Positions 53,759-62,769 of a DNA stretch of 64,000 bases are shown piece after piece (positions within the stretch are counted from its first letter, which is position 1; each line of letters opens with the position of its first letter). The stretch spans positions 229,509 through 293,508 of the forward strand of contig NZ_NPIA01000004.1 of NCBI RefSeq assembly GCF_002262935.1, given 5' to 3'. The position numbers and the translations under genes were made by a program. Source of the stretch: Lottiidibacillus patelloidae. GTDB lineage: Bacteria > Bacillota > Bacilli > Bacillales > SA5d-4. The notes beneath the pieces were generated by a model, which saw only the letters and a program-made list of their open reading frames with translations, searched no databases and was not told the origin of the DNA.

Positions 53759-54829
53759 GCTTTCCTGTTCATCAATAAATTTATCAAAGTGAAAGGAATT
53801 GTAACTGTTTACGAGTTTATTTAAGTGTTCTAGTTCTTCACTATATTTTACAAACGCACCTAATAAAGGAAGAAACCTAGTTGTCAATTCATCGTCATCC
53901 TTTTCTTTGAAATAAGAAAAGAAAGTATTAGTTACCTTTACTTTATTAATGCTTACTTCCTCTTTAAATGTATCATTAGGCAGTTTCGTTTTTATTTTCC
54001 CGATAAATATATTTAATAGTTGCTCATGCAGCTCGGTGAGGCAATCAATTTCGTCCTCTATCCTTTCGCGCAACTCTAAAGGCAACTCCTGGAGCGCATT
54101 TTCGTAATGATGCATTGTTTTTAATAAGATCATTGCCTGATCTTGAGATGCCATCATATTACGAAATGCAACAAGCTTTCTAGCTTTCTTAAACCGTTTT
54201 TTTGCTAAGTAAACTCTTTCCTCTTTATAAAAGATATAAAATTGATCAATAGTAAACCGCTTTTTTTCAAGTCTCTCTATGTCTTTTTTTAGTACTAAAT
54301 GCTGCGACCCGTGCTTGGCAATAAGTTTTAGCCACCTAATTGTGTCTTCTGTACTTTCTAATAGTTGATGAAATAATTTATTTTCATATTTTGGTGGGAC
54401 AAACATTAAATTCACAATAAAAGCTGACAGGACACCTATCATTATTAATGTGAAGCGTGTGACAGCAACGGATGCGATTTCTCCACCAGTAGCACTTTCC
54501 ATAATGACAACTGCTGAAACAAGAGCTAATGGAATGGCATTTTCAAGTTTAAATTTTAAGTGAATAATGATTACGATGATGGAAGCTAAGCCAATGACAA
54601 TAGGTTCATTACCTAACGTCAGCATTAATATAATTGCTACTACCGCTCCAATTAAATTGCCTTGTACTTGCTCTAAGATAGATTGGTAAGAACGATAAAT
54701 AGATGGTTGCAATGCAAAGATTGCTCCAAGTGGAGCAAGGACGATAGGATCGAGTTCTAACATTGTTGCTACATATAAAGAAATAATAATAGCTAATCCA
54801 GTTTTGAAAATTCTTGCACCCAGTTTCAT
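53756..54829 (-). CDS. ygaE: Aromatic acid exporter family protein (YgaE)
   Basis: A 357-residue membrane protein of the FUSC/ArAE (DUF939) type. Five or six helices fill the N-terminal 145 residues (FKTGLAIIISLYVATMLELD, ALQPSIYRSYQSILEQVQGN, LGNEPIVIGLASIIVIIIHL). The C-terminal 200 residues are a long helical cytoplasmic domain. It may export small acids, but this is untested. It matches YgaE in the ygaD-ygaE-gsaB order of B. subtilis. Confidence 0.88.
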   Translation of the reverse strand: MKLGARIFKTGLAIIISLYVATMLELDPIVLAPLGAIFALQPSIYRSYQSILEQVQGNLIGAVVAIILMLTLGNEPIVIGLASIIVIIIHLKFKLENAIPLALVSAVVIMESATGGEIASVAVTRFTLIMIGVLSAFIVNLMFVPPKYENKLFHQLLESTEDTIRWLKLIAKHGSQHLVLKKDIERLEKKRFTIDQFYIFYKEERVYLAKKRFKKARKLVAFRNMMASQDQAMILLKTMHHYENALQELPLELRERIEDEIDCLTELHEQLLNIFIGKIKTKLPNDTFKEEVSINKVKVTNTFFSYFKEKDDDELTTRFLPLLGAFVKYSEELEHLNKLVNSYNSFHFDKFIDEQES

Positions 54830-54908
54830 TTAAAAAAATCCTTTCAAAAGTGTAGTAAGATAGATGGAATATAATATGTAGAATTGAAAAAAGCAAGGGG
54901 AAGAAAGA

Positions 54909-54930
54909 GACAAAGTGTAAAACTTTGTCC
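54909..54930 (-). terminator. Terminator of gsaB, minus strand
   Basis: GACAAAGT / ACTTTGTC stem, TTTACA-like loop; followed on the minus strand by a TCTTTCTTCC pyrimidine run. Confidence 0.65.
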
Positions 54931-54944
54931 CTTCATGAAGTATA

Positions 54945-56246
54945 TTACTCTTCAGTTTTATTTAATACAGCAAATGAATGATCAATTGCTTCAATTGTCG
55001 TATCAATGTCTTCTTCTGTATGAGCAATTGTAATAAACAAAGCTTCATACTTTGAAGGGGCTAGATTGATCCCTTGCTCTAACATTAATCGGAAAAACTT
55101 CGCAAACATCTCACCATCCGATTCGTTAGCTTCATCAAAATTCGTTACTTCCTTTGTAGTAAAATAAATTGTTAGAGCGCCATTTAAACGATTCACTTTT
55201 ACTGGTAACTCATATTTCCTTGCCGCTTCAACGATGCCCTTTTCTAACTTCTCACCTAGTTTATCCAGCTTGTCGTATAGACCTTCTTCTTGTAGCACTT
55301 CTAAACAGGCAATACCAGCGGACATTGAAGCGGGGTTTCCAGCCATTGTACCAGCTTGATATGCAGGGCCTAGCGGAGCGACTTGTTCCATAATCTCTTT
55401 TTTGCCGCCATATGCCCCAATTGGTAACCCACCCCCGATAATTTTTCCTAGTGCAGTCATATCGGGTTCAACTCCGAGTAAGTTTTGTGCCCCACCGTAC
55501 ATAAAACGAAAAGCAGTAATTACTTCGTCATAAATGACTAACGCTCCAGCATCGTGGACTAATTCGTTCACCTTTTCTAAAAATCCAGGCTTTGGTTCAA
55601 CAATTCCGAAGTTACCTACGATTGGTTCAACTAATACACAGGCAATTTGATCGCCCCATTTTTCCAATGCTTCTTTAAGTGGTTCAATCTCATTAAAAGG
55701 AACAGTAATAACTTCTTGAGCAATGCTTTTAGGGACACCGGCAGAATCAGGTGTTCCAAGTGTTGAAGGACCAGATCCAGCAGCTACTAAAACTAAATCG
55801 GAGTGGCCATGATAACAACCAGCAAACTTTAAAATTTTATCCCGACCAGTATAAGCGCGGGCAACGCGAATTGTTGTCATGACAGCTTCTGTTCCTGAAT
55901 TGACAAAGCGGACTTTCTCCATAGCTGGCATTGCTTCTTTCAGCATTTTTGCGAACTTATTTTCTAGTGCTGTCGGAGTTCCATATAGCGTACCATTTTC
56001 AGCAGCTGTAGTGATAGCTTTCGTAATATGTGGGTGAGCATGACCTGTAATGATAGGCCCGTATGCGGCTAAGTAATCGATATATTTATTTCCATCAACA
56101 TCCCAAAAATAAGCCCCTTTTGCACGTTCCATAAAGACAGGTGCTCCTCCGCCGACTGCTTTAAATGATCGAGATGGGCTATTTACTCCACCAACGATAT
56201 GGTGTAATGCTTCTTCGTGAAGTTGAATAGACTTTGTATGTTCCAT
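54945..56246 (-). CDS. gsaB: Glutamate-1-semialdehyde 2,1-aminomutase (second copy type, GsaB)
   Basis: A 433-residue PLP enzyme making 5-aminolevulinate for haem. Marks: [56 protein letters not shown], the PLP Asp in [13 protein letters not shown] and the Lys in [19 protein letters not shown]. Bacillus species carry hemL in the hem operon and this paralogue (ygaB-region gsaB/hemL2) alone; position identifies it. Transcribed as a single gene. Confidence 0.93.
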   Translation of the reverse strand: MEHTKSIQLHEEALHHIVGGVNSPSRSFKAVGGGAPVFMERAKGAYFWDVDGNKYIDYLAAYGPIITGHAHPHITKAITTAAENGTLYGTPTALENKFAKMLKEAMPAMEKVRFVNSGTEAVMTTIRVARAYTGRDKILKFAGCYHGHSDLVLVAAGSGPSTLGTPDSAGVPKSIAQEVITVPFNEIEPLKEALEKWGDQIACVLVEPIVGNFGIVEPKPGFLEKVNELVHDAGALVIYDEVITAFRFMYGGAQNLLGVEPDMTALGKIIGGGLPIGAYGGKKEIMEQVAPLGPAYQAGTMAGNPASMSAGIACLEVLQEEGLYDKLDKLGEKLEKGIVEAARKYELPVKVNRLNGALTIYFTTKEVTNFDEANESDGEMFAKFFRLMLEQGINLAPSKYEALFITIAHTEEDIDTTIEAIDHSFAVLNKTEE

Positions 56247-56384
56247 TTTTATACCTCCAATAAAAACCGTTTATCTTCCTGCATTATAAGTAAAACAGAG
56301 AGTTGATGCAAAGAATGAAGGTAGAATAGTTGAGTATTAACTTTTCATTCTGTAAACTTACGAGTGAATATGGAGGTAATAAGA

Positions 56385-57395
56385 ATGAATAATATGATAG
56401 ATGTAAAAAAATTAAGAAAAGAATTTCAATCTCATTCAAGTCGCCAAGGGTTAAAAGGGGCTTTTCGTGATTTGTTTACGAGGAACTATAAAACGTTAAC
56501 GGCTGTTAATGATATTTCATTTACTATTAAGCGAGGAGAAATGGTTGGCTACATCGGTGAAAATGGTGCTGGGAAATCAACGACAATAAAAATGCTGACT
56601 GGAATATTAACTCCGACAGCTGGAGAAATAACGATAAATGGCATGAACCCGCATAAAGAAAGAGAAAAATTTGTAAACACAATCGGAGTAGTCTTCGGAC
56701 AACGATCTCAGCTTTGGTGGGATATTGCTGTGCAAGAATCGTTTCGTCTTTTAAAGAAAGTATACAAAGTTTCTGATGAAGATTATGAAAGCCATATGAA
56801 TCATGTTATTGAAACGTTGGATATTGGACCGCTATTGGACAAGCCTGTTAGAAAACTATCGTTAGGACAAAGGATGCGTTGTGAGTTAGCTGCGGCACTA
56901 ATTCATAATCCACCATTATTATTTTTAGATGAACCTACGATTGGATTAGATGTCTTAGTGAAACTTAAAATTAGAAGATTTCTAAAAGAGATAAACGAAA
57001 AATATGGAACTACAATTTTACTAACAACGCATGATCTTTCCGATATTGAGGCGCTTTGTGAACGAGTAATCATGCTTGATGACGGAAAAATTATTTATGA
57101 CGGACAATTAGATGATTTACGAGAGAACTGGGGAGAAGGGAAGCAAATAGAATTTCAATTTGCAAAACCAGTCCAATTGAATGAGGTAGAAAAATTAACT
57201 AATAGTGAACAAATTGTTTGGAGTCATGGAAATACTAGTTCACAATTAATTGCTAATGTCCGAGATGACGAAGAAGTATCAACACTTGTTGCTACAGTTG
57301 TTTCTAAATTCGATATTACAGGCGTTAAGATGAATGAAATAAGTACAGAAGAAATAGTCAGAAGCATTTATGAAGAGGGCGTTGTCAATGGCTAA
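56385..57395 (+). CDS. ABC-2 type exporter ATPase
   Basis: A 336-residue ABC ATPase. Walker A GENGAGKSTT, Q-loop VVFGQRSQLWWD, signature LSLGQRMRCELAAA and Walker B LLFLDEPTIGLD; the switch His in LLTTHDLSDIEALCER. The GQRSQLWWD Q-loop region is typical of the subgroup paired with DUF990 permeases. The C-terminal 90 residues extend beyond the ATPase core. ATG at 56385 is chosen, 8 bases after GGAGG. It overlaps the first permease gene by 8 bp. Substrate unknown. Confidence 0.9.
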   Translation: MNNMIDVKKLRKEFQSHSSRQGLKGAFRDLFTRNYKTLTAVNDISFTIKRGEMVGYIGENGAGKSTTIKMLTGILTPTAGEITINGMNPHKEREKFVNTIGVVFGQRSQLWWDIAVQESFRLLKKVYKVSDEDYESHMNHVIETLDIGPLLDKPVRKLSLGQRMRCELAAALIHNPPLLFLDEPTIGLDVLVKLKIRRFLKEINEKYGTTILLTTHDLSDIEALCERVIMLDDGKIIYDGQLDDLRENWGEGKQIEFQFAKPVQLNEVEKLTNSEQIVWSHGNTSSQLIANVRDDEEVSTLVATVVSKFDITGVKMNEISTEEIVRSIYEEGVVNG

Positions 57396-58179
57396 ATACA
57401 TTGAGATGATTAGAATTCGCTTTTTAATGATGCTGGCTTATCGAACAAATTATTATAGTGGAATATTAATTTATAGTATCAACATCGGGGCGTATTATTT
57501 CTTATGGAATGCAATCTACGGTGGCAGAGAAGATATCCAAGGGCTTTCTGTAACACAAATGACAACATATATTGCAATAGCTTGGATGGCGAGAGCATTT
57601 TATTTTAATAATATAGATCGGGAAATTGCTAGTGAAATAAAAGAAGGAAAAGTAGCGATTGAAATGATCCGTCCCTATAACTACTTAGGGATGAAAGCAA
57701 TGCAAGGACTAGGGGAAGGTATTTTCCGCTTGGCATTTTTCTCTGTACCAGGAATGGTTATTGTCAGCTTCGTTTTTTCCTTGCAACTTTCAAATGTCCT
57801 TTCCCAATGGCTATGGTTTTTAGTTGCAATTATTTTTAGTTTTATCATTAATACACAAATTAATTTAGTTGTTGGATTGTTAACGTTTTTCTTTTTTAAC
57901 AATGATGGATTAATTAGAGCAAAACGAGTTGTCATTGATTTATTTTCTGGTCTCTTGCTACCAATAAGCTTTTATCCATTATGGGCGCAAGATGTCATGA
58001 AGTTCTTCCCGTTTCAAGCGATTAGTTATATTCCGAGCATGATTTTCACAGGTGGATTCTCACCGAGTGAAATTACCTCAGCGCTACTGTTCCAAATTGT
58101 TTGGGCGTTGCTATTAATTCTACCAATCCAGCTATTATGGATCGTCGCTAAGAAAAAACTAATTGTACAGGGAGGGTAA
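57388..58179 (+). CDS. ABC-2 family permease (first subunit)
   Basis: A 263-residue membrane protein with six helices, of the DUF990/ABC-2 exporter type: MAYRTNYYSGILIYSINIGA, TYIAIAWMARAFYFNNIDRE, IASEIKEGKVAIEMIRPYNY. The IxxxIxxGxxxxxLxRPxNY motif before the third helix is characteristic of the family. ATG at 57388 overlaps the ATPase stop. It forms the channel with the next gene's product. Confidence 0.87.
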   Translation: MAKYIEMIRIRFLMMLAYRTNYYSGILIYSINIGAYYFLWNAIYGGREDIQGLSVTQMTTYIAIAWMARAFYFNNIDREIASEIKEGKVAIEMIRPYNYLGMKAMQGLGEGIFRLAFFSVPGMVIVSFVFSLQLSNVLSQWLWFLVAIIFSFIINTQINLVVGLLTFFFFNNDGLIRAKRVVIDLFSGLLLPISFYPLWAQDVMKFFPFQAISYIPSMIFTGGFSPSEITSALLFQIVWALLLILPIQLLWIVAKKKLIVQGG

Positions 58180-58183
58180 TCGA

Positions 58184-58969
58184 ATGTTTTATTTTTCAAT
58201 GTTTAGCCAATATTTTTCGCAATACTTAAAAACACGCTTACAATATCGTGTAGACTTAGCAGTTGAAATTTTTTCTGACCTCCTTTTTCAAGGAGTAAAC
58301 TTAGTGTTTATTCTCGTCGTTTTCGGTCATACGCAATTTTTAAGTGGATGGAGTAGAGAGGAAATAATTTTTATCTACGGCTTTTTCCTCGTACCATTTG
58401 CTATTTTTGCAGCCTTTTTTAATATTTGGGATTTTAATGAGCGTTATATCGTTAAAGGGGAAATGGACCGAATCTTAACAAGGCCGATTCACAGCCTCTT
58501 TCAAGTAGTTATTGAAAGAATGGAAGTGGAAAGCTTATTTGGCGCGTTTACTGGGATTGCGATAATGATTTATGCAGGTATTAAGCTTGACCTAGTTTTC
58601 CATTGGTATGATGTGTTTATCTTTGCAGCAATGGTCATAGGTGGAGCACTCGTTTATGCTGGTATCTTTATATCGCTAGCTTCGATTGGATTTTGGTCAG
58701 ATGCTAGAACATCGATCATGCCGATGATGTACAACATTGGAAATTACGGGCGTTATCCAGTAAACATATATAACAAAGTTATACGTTTTGTACTTACTTG
58801 GATCTTACCGTTCGCTTTTGTTGGTGTGTATCCGTCAGCCTATTTTTTAGGGAAGGAAGAATGGTATGTATATGCCTTTTTAACACCAGTTGTCGGCATT
58901 GTGTTTTTTTCAATGGCAATTTTTCTATGGAATATCGGTGTAACAAAATATCGCGGAGCAGGAAATTAA
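58184..58969 (+). CDS. ABC-2 family permease (second subunit)
   Basis: A 261-residue membrane protein with six helices, homologous to the first permease: FSQYLKTRLQYRVDLAVEIF, IIFIYGFFLVPFAIFAAFFN, ERYIVKGEMDRILTRPIHSL carries the same motif (KGxxDRxLxRP). ATG at 58184 is eight bases after GGGAGGG. Together the three genes encode a heteromeric exporter, presumably for a drug, lipid or bacteriocin-like compound. Confidence 0.87.
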   Translation: MFYFSMFSQYFSQYLKTRLQYRVDLAVEIFSDLLFQGVNLVFILVVFGHTQFLSGWSREEIIFIYGFFLVPFAIFAAFFNIWDFNERYIVKGEMDRILTRPIHSLFQVVIERMEVESLFGAFTGIAIMIYAGIKLDLVFHWYDVFIFAAMVIGGALVYAGIFISLASIGFWSDARTSIMPMMYNIGNYGRYPVNIYNKVIRFVLTWILPFAFVGVYPSAYFLGKEEWYVYAFLTPVVGIVFFSMAIFLWNIGVTKYRGAGN

Positions 58970-59017
58970 TATATCTAAAATACAAATATTCTTCATAACA
59001 TGGAAACAGGTGATGTT

Positions 59018-59431
59018 ATGGAGAATATTTTTTTGCTCTTTTTAATGGGAGTAATTATTGTTGGAATTGGATCTAGCTTACACTCTTTTTGGACAAACCC
59101 ATCGAGAAGACACTATTTGTCGTTGCAAAATTTGATTGTTCTTGTCTATGTCTATGTTACCCTTTTGCTCGGATTTGGCTTGGTGTATATGATTTTAGAT
59201 TTATTAAAAATTTCCGCACTAGCGATTGATGAATTCCCTTTGTCGGGTAGTTTCCTTCAAAAACTAGAGGCTAGTATGTATTTTAGTGCGACAACAGTAC
59301 TTACTGTAGGTTATGGTGACATTACACCAGTCGGTATCGGAAAATGGATTGCAATGCTTGAAGCGTTAATTGGTTATCTTTTACCAGCGGCTTTTGTAGT
59401 TCGGACATTTATAGAACATGATAAAAAGTAA
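59018..59431 (+). CDS. Two-helix potassium channel
   Basis: A 137-residue ion channel. Helices LLFLMGVIIVGIGSSLHSF and IVLVYVYVTLLLGFGLVYMI precede the pore loop, whose selectivity filter is TVLTVGYGDITP; a last helix follows (MLEALIGYLLPAAFVVRTFI). No RCK (KTN) domain is attached. The ATG at 59018 follows ACAGGTGATG. The layout fits K+ channels like the pore part of YugO. It may belong to the same transcript as the exporter genes (48 bp gap), but a functional link is not evident. Confidence 0.85.
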   Translation: MENIFLLFLMGVIIVGIGSSLHSFWTNPSRRHYLSLQNLIVLVYVYVTLLLGFGLVYMILDLLKISALAIDEFPLSGSFLQKLEASMYFSATTVLTVGYGDITPVGIGKWIAMLEALIGYLLPAAFVVRTFIEHDKK

Positions 59432-59499
59432 TTTTATTTGTTTTCCACCGTTAAATTCGCTACGATAATTTTAACAAGAAAATTTTAGGGGGATTTCAA

Positions 59500-59970
59500 A
59501 TGACAGTAGCAGTTGGAGAAAAAGCACCAGCATTTAAAGGATTAGCTAATAGTGGTAAGGAAGTTTCCTTACAAGACTTTAAAGGGAAAAATGTAGTTCT
59601 TTATTTTTATCCAAAAGATATGACCCCAGGTTGTACTACTCAAGCGTGTGATTTTCGTGATATGCACGAAAGTTTCGAAGGGTTAAACGCAGTAATAATC
59701 GGTGTAAGTCCAGATCCACTTACAAGACATGAAAAGTTTGTTGATAAATATGACTTACCTTTCCTGCTAATTGCGGATGAAGATCATAAAATAGCAGAAG
59801 ATTATGGTGTCTGGAAGCTGAAGAAAAATTTTGGCAAAGAATATATGGGTATTGAACGCTCGACTTTTATTATTAATGGAGAAGGCGAGCTTGTGAAAGA
59901 ATGGCGTAAAGTAAGAGTGAAAGGCCATGTAGAAGCGGCATTACAATTCATTAAAGAAAATTTAGCATAA
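59500..59970 (+). CDS. bcp: Thioredoxin-dependent thiol peroxidase Bcp (YgaF)
   Basis: A 156-residue atypical peroxiredoxin of the BCP/PrxQ group that reduces peroxides with thioredoxin. The peroxidatic Cys and the resolving Cys five residues on are in YFYPKDMTPGCTTQACDFRD; the Arg and Phe of the active site are in GVSPDPLTRHEKF and IERSTFIINGEG. The closest counterpart is YgaF, near perR as in B. subtilis. No Per box was seen upstream. GGGGG precedes the ATG. Confidence 0.93.
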   Translation: MTVAVGEKAPAFKGLANSGKEVSLQDFKGKNVVLYFYPKDMTPGCTTQACDFRDMHESFEGLNAVIIGVSPDPLTRHEKFVDKYDLPFLLIADEDHKIAEDYGVWKLKKNFGKEYMGIERSTFIINGEGELVKEWRKVRVKGHVEAALQFIKENLA

Positions 59971-59987
59971 AAAAATAAAAAGACTGG

Positions 59988-60004
59988 CACACCAGTCTAT
60001 ACTT
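59988..60004 (+). terminator. Weak hairpin after bcp
   Basis: AGACTGG / CCAGTCT stem with CACA-type loop; only a short T-rich tail (ATACTTA), so termination may be incomplete. Confidence 0.4.
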
Positions 60005-60010
60005 AAATGT

Positions 60011-60098
60011 GAGAGGATGCGTATGTTAAAGTACAGGGCATACCTCCTCTGAAAAAAATATTTTAGGTACAAGAGAGCGATTCTTGTACCCTTTTTTT
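60011..60098 (+). promoter_or_regulatory. Possible leader peptide with hairpin and transcription attenuator
   Basis: GAGAGGATGC is followed by a nine-codon ORF (60023-60052, MLKYRAYLL). The ribosome site and start are in a stem with the end of the ORF (GAGAGGA / TCCTCT and GTATG / CATAC). Then GGTACAAGA / TCTTGTACC (60066-60090) with seven T forms a strong terminator, 69 bp ahead of the D-2-hydroxyacid dehydrogenase gene. The arrangement fits translation-coupled attenuation, or else is a short RNA with a terminator. Confidence 0.45.
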
Positions 60099-60166
60099 AT
60101 ACATAAGAAGGAATCTGCGTTCCTAATAGATAATTAAGTAACAATATCAACATTGAGGTGATTTTC

Positions 60167-61117
60167 ATGATTGTTTTGTCATCGGCAAAAGTAAAGCAAA
60201 CGATTCAAGAAGAACTTATTGAAAAGTATCCAGAAATAAACTTTATTTTTTGTGAGAATATGCAAGAGGCAGAGGAACGTTTGCATGAAGCATCGATATT
60301 AATTACATATGGCGAGGATTTAAATGATACCCATCTTGAAAAAGCAACTAACTTACGCTGGATCATGGTAATCTCAGCTGGTCTGGATCAAATGCCATTT
60401 CAAGCAATCCATAAAAAAGGTATTGTCGTAACAAATGTAAGAGGAATTCACGCAATACCAATGGCAGAATATGTTATCGCAATGATGTTACAAGTTAGTC
60501 GAAATACGAAGGCTTTAATAAAACATGAACAAGAGAAAAAGTGGGATCGCGCAGTAAAAATGGAAGAGATTACGGGAAAAACAATATTAGTAGTTGGAGC
60601 TGGAGCAATCGGTCAGGAAATTGCTAGAATTGCCAAAGCTTTTTCGCTTAAAACACTTGGAGTTAATACGTCAGGTAATAAGCAGCGACACTTCGATGAA
60701 ATATATGCGATACATGACATTAAAGAGCCACTAGCAAAGGCAGACTTTGTTGTGAACGTTTTACCTAGTACGGAAAAAACACATCAACTTTTTAGCTATG
60801 ATTTATTTTCGTACATGCGTAGTAGTGCTGTTTTTATTAATATAGGGCGCGGTACAACGGTTAACGAGGAACATTTAGTCAAGGTAATGGAGGAAAAAAG
60901 GATATCACATGCTGTTTTGGATGTTTTTTATGAAGAACCTTTACATGCTGAGCATCCCTTTTGGAATATGGAAAATGTCACAGTGACTCCACATTTGTCA
61001 GGGATATCTAAACAATATCAGCCACGAGCGTTTGAAATTTTCAAAGAGAATCTAGAGCATTTTATGAAGGGGTCTGGCTCAATGAAAAATATCGTTAATT
61101 TAGAAAGGGGATATTAA
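60167..61117 (+). CDS. D-2-hydroxyacid dehydrogenase (NAD)
   Basis: A 316-residue dehydrogenase of the D-isomer type. Nucleotide loop LVVGAGAIGQEIARIAKAF, catalytic Arg in INIGRGTTVNEEHL, Glu in YEEPLHAEHPFWN and His in VTVTPHLSGIS. The Ser-Gly pair in ISAGLDQMPF and ATG at 60167 right after GAGGTGATTTTC fix the frame; GTG at 60158 overlaps the ribosome site. Possible roles are reduction of glyoxylate or hydroxypyruvate; the substrate cannot be read. It runs into the cobalamin gene with a 2-bp gap. Confidence 0.87.
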   Translation: MIVLSSAKVKQTIQEELIEKYPEINFIFCENMQEAEERLHEASILITYGEDLNDTHLEKATNLRWIMVISAGLDQMPFQAIHKKGIVVTNVRGIHAIPMAEYVIAMMLQVSRNTKALIKHEQEKKWDRAVKMEEITGKTILVVGAGAIGQEIARIAKAFSLKTLGVNTSGNKQRHFDEIYAIHDIKEPLAKADFVVNVLPSTEKTHQLFSYDLFSYMRSSAVFINIGRGTTVNEEHLVKVMEEKRISHAVLDVFYEEPLHAEHPFWNMENVTVTPHLSGISKQYQPRAFEIFKENLEHFMKGSGSMKNIVNLERGY

Positions 61118-61119
61118 TT

Positions 61120-61680
61120 ATGAAAATATATACGAAAACAGGAGATAAAGGAACAACATCGTTAATCTATGGAGAAAGAGTAGCGAAACATGATATTCGA
61201 GTTGAAGCGTACGGAACTTGTGACGAGGCGAATTCTGCCATTGGAGTAGCATTAAGTCTACTTCCAGACAAACCATTTGTAAAAAGTGAAGAAACTTTAA
61301 CAATCTTTCATAAAATACAAACCATTTTATTTCATGTTGGTGCTGAACTAGCTACTCCTGTTGGGAAAGAAGTGAAATGGCAAGTGAAACAAGAAGATGT
61401 GGAAGATCTTGAGAAAACAATGGATGAATGGAATGAAGACTTGCCTCAGTTAACCACTTTCATTTTGCCTGGTGGTAGTAGCGCGGGGGCACAGTTACAT
61501 TTAGCGCGAACTATTGTTAGAAGAGCTGAGAGAGTAGCAACATCAATTGGAACCGATGTTAATCCAATCGTTTTACAATATTTGAATCGTCTTTCTGACT
61601 TTTTATTTGTTGCTGCACGCTATTTGAACCATAAGTTAGGAGCAATAGAAAAAACGTTGCATGAAGATGTGGAAAACTAG
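61120..61680 (+). CDS. Cob(I)yrinic acid a,c-diamide adenosyltransferase (PduO type)
   Basis: A 186-residue ATP:cob(I)alamin adenosyltransferase, which makes adenosylcobalamin. The PduO-type ATP motif is YTKTGDKGTTSLIYG at the N-terminus; DEANSAIGVAL, LPGGSSAGAQLHLARTIVRR and RAERVATSIG with NRLSDFLFVAARY are the conserved helices. B. subtilis YvqK is homologous. The gene follows the dehydrogenase by 2 bp, clearly in one transcript. Confidence 0.92.
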   Translation: MKIYTKTGDKGTTSLIYGERVAKHDIRVEAYGTCDEANSAIGVALSLLPDKPFVKSEETLTIFHKIQTILFHVGAELATPVGKEVKWQVKQEDVEDLEKTMDEWNEDLPQLTTFILPGGSSAGAQLHLARTIVRRAERVATSIGTDVNPIVLQYLNRLSDFLFVAARYLNHKLGAIEKTLHEDVEN

Positions 61681-61720
61681 AATAATTGTGTAAGTTGCAG
61701 ACAATACACATATACTATTA

Positions 61721-61749
61721 TTGACAACAGGACATGGACAATGTAAACT
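61721..61749 (+). promoter_or_regulatory. SigA promoter of perR
   Basis: TTGACA (61721-61726) and TAAACT (61744-61749), 17 bp apart, about 50 bp before the perR start. Confidence 0.7.
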
Positions 61750-61751
61750 TT

Positions 61752-61766
61752 TTATAACAATTATAA
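61752..61766 (+). promoter_or_regulatory. Per box at perR (autoregulation)
   Basis: TTATAACAATTATAA matches TTATAATNATTATAA at all but one defined position (C for T at the seventh). It begins 3 bp after the -10 hexamer, overlapping the expected transcription start, so PerR bound there should block its own gene, as known in B. subtilis. Confidence 0.8.
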
Positions 61767-61801
61767 TGTAATAATCTTTTTTAGAAATGAGGTGCATGGC
61801 G

Positions 61802-62245
61802 ATGGCTCAACATATGAAGCTGGATGAGGCGATTGATACTTTAAAAAAATCAGGCGTTCGAATAACTCCACAGCGTCATGCGGTTTTGGAATACTTAATA
61901 CAATCGATGTCACATCCGACAGCAGATGAGATTTATAAATCACTTGAAGGTAAATTTCCTAATATGAGTGTCGCGACTGTTTACAACAACCTACGAGTCT
62001 TTAAAGAAGTCGGGTTAGTTAAAGAGTTAACTTATGGTGATGCATCAAGTCGATTTGACTGCATTACTACAGACCACTATCATATTATCTGCAAACCATG
62101 TGGGAAAATTGTTGACTTTCATTATCCCGGTCTAGATGAAGTGGAGACACTAGCGGAGCAAGTAACAGGGTTTCATGTTTCTGACCACAGGATGGAAATA
62201 TACGGTATATGTCCTAGCTGCAAAAAAAATGAAGCGCATCATTAA
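61802..62245 (+). CDS. perR: Peroxide stress regulator PerR
   Basis: A 147-residue Fur-family repressor that senses H2O2 by iron-catalysed oxidation of His ligands. Very close to B. subtilis Per[46 protein letters not shown], and RFD / DHYHI. The regulatory metal ligands correspond to H38, D86, H92, H94 and D105; the structural zinc site is C97, C100 and the CPSC pair near the end. ATG at 61802 is taken, seven bases after GAGGTG. An autoregulatory Per box precedes it. Confidence 0.95.
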   Translation: MAQHMKLDEAIDTLKKSGVRITPQRHAVLEYLIQSMSHPTADEIYKSLEGKFPNMSVATVYNNLRVFKEVGLVKELTYGDASSRFDCITTDHYHIICKPCGKIVDFHYPGLDEVETLAEQVTGFHVSDHRMEIYGICPSCKKNEAHH

Positions 62246-62284
62246 AATAGCTGAAGGCACTAAGCCTTCAGCTATTTTTTTTGT
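62244..62284. terminator. Bidirectional terminator
   Basis: AAAATAGCTGAAGGC / GCCTTCAGCTATTTT, a 15-bp stem with loop ACTAA and T run, between convergent perR and ygzB. Confidence 0.93.
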
Positions 62285-62630
62285 ATGATTTTTTATTATA
62301 TTTTTCGTCGAAAGGTTGTCCTTCTAAATCTTTATCAAGTGTTAGTGGTTCGTTACAATACATACAAGCATCGACGCGCCCTAAAACTTTTGTAACTTTA
62401 TTACAATTTGGACATTGAACTTGTACAGAATCGGTGGATAACATACCAATCCAAAAGTAAACTACTGTACTTGCAATAACCGATAAAAATCCAAGCATCA
62501 TAAAAATAGTCATGACAACAGGATAACTTCTAAAGTATAATCCAACGTACATAATGATAAAGCCAATAAATACTAGACTTAATGCAAAAGTACGGATACG
62601 ATTAATTTTGTTTTTTCTTTTTCCACTCAT
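62268..62630 (-). CDS. ygzB: YgzB family membrane protein (UPF0295)
   Basis: A 120-residue protein with two membrane helices ([19 protein letters not shown] and [20 protein letters not shown]) and a C-terminal zinc-ribbon-like CPNC ... CMYC. Between perR and ygxA exactly as in B. subtilis. The ATG at 62630 is 8 bases after GGAGG. Function unknown. Confidence 0.9.
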   Translation of the reverse strand: MSGKRKNKINRIRTFALSLVFIGFIIMYVGLYFRSYPVVMTIFMMLGFLSVIASTVVYFWIGMLSTDSVQVQCPNCNKVTKVLGRVDACMYCNEPLTLDKDLEGQPFDEKYNKKSYKKNS

Positions 62631-62769
62631 AATCAAAACCTCCTACTTTGAATAGTATCGTAAAGGTTTTTGTGAAACAACTATTACTATTATTTTCTTG
62701 CAGGGAAAATGAAAAGACTGTTGAATATTACATTAACGATGGATTCCACTTTGAAAGGGGAAGGAACAA

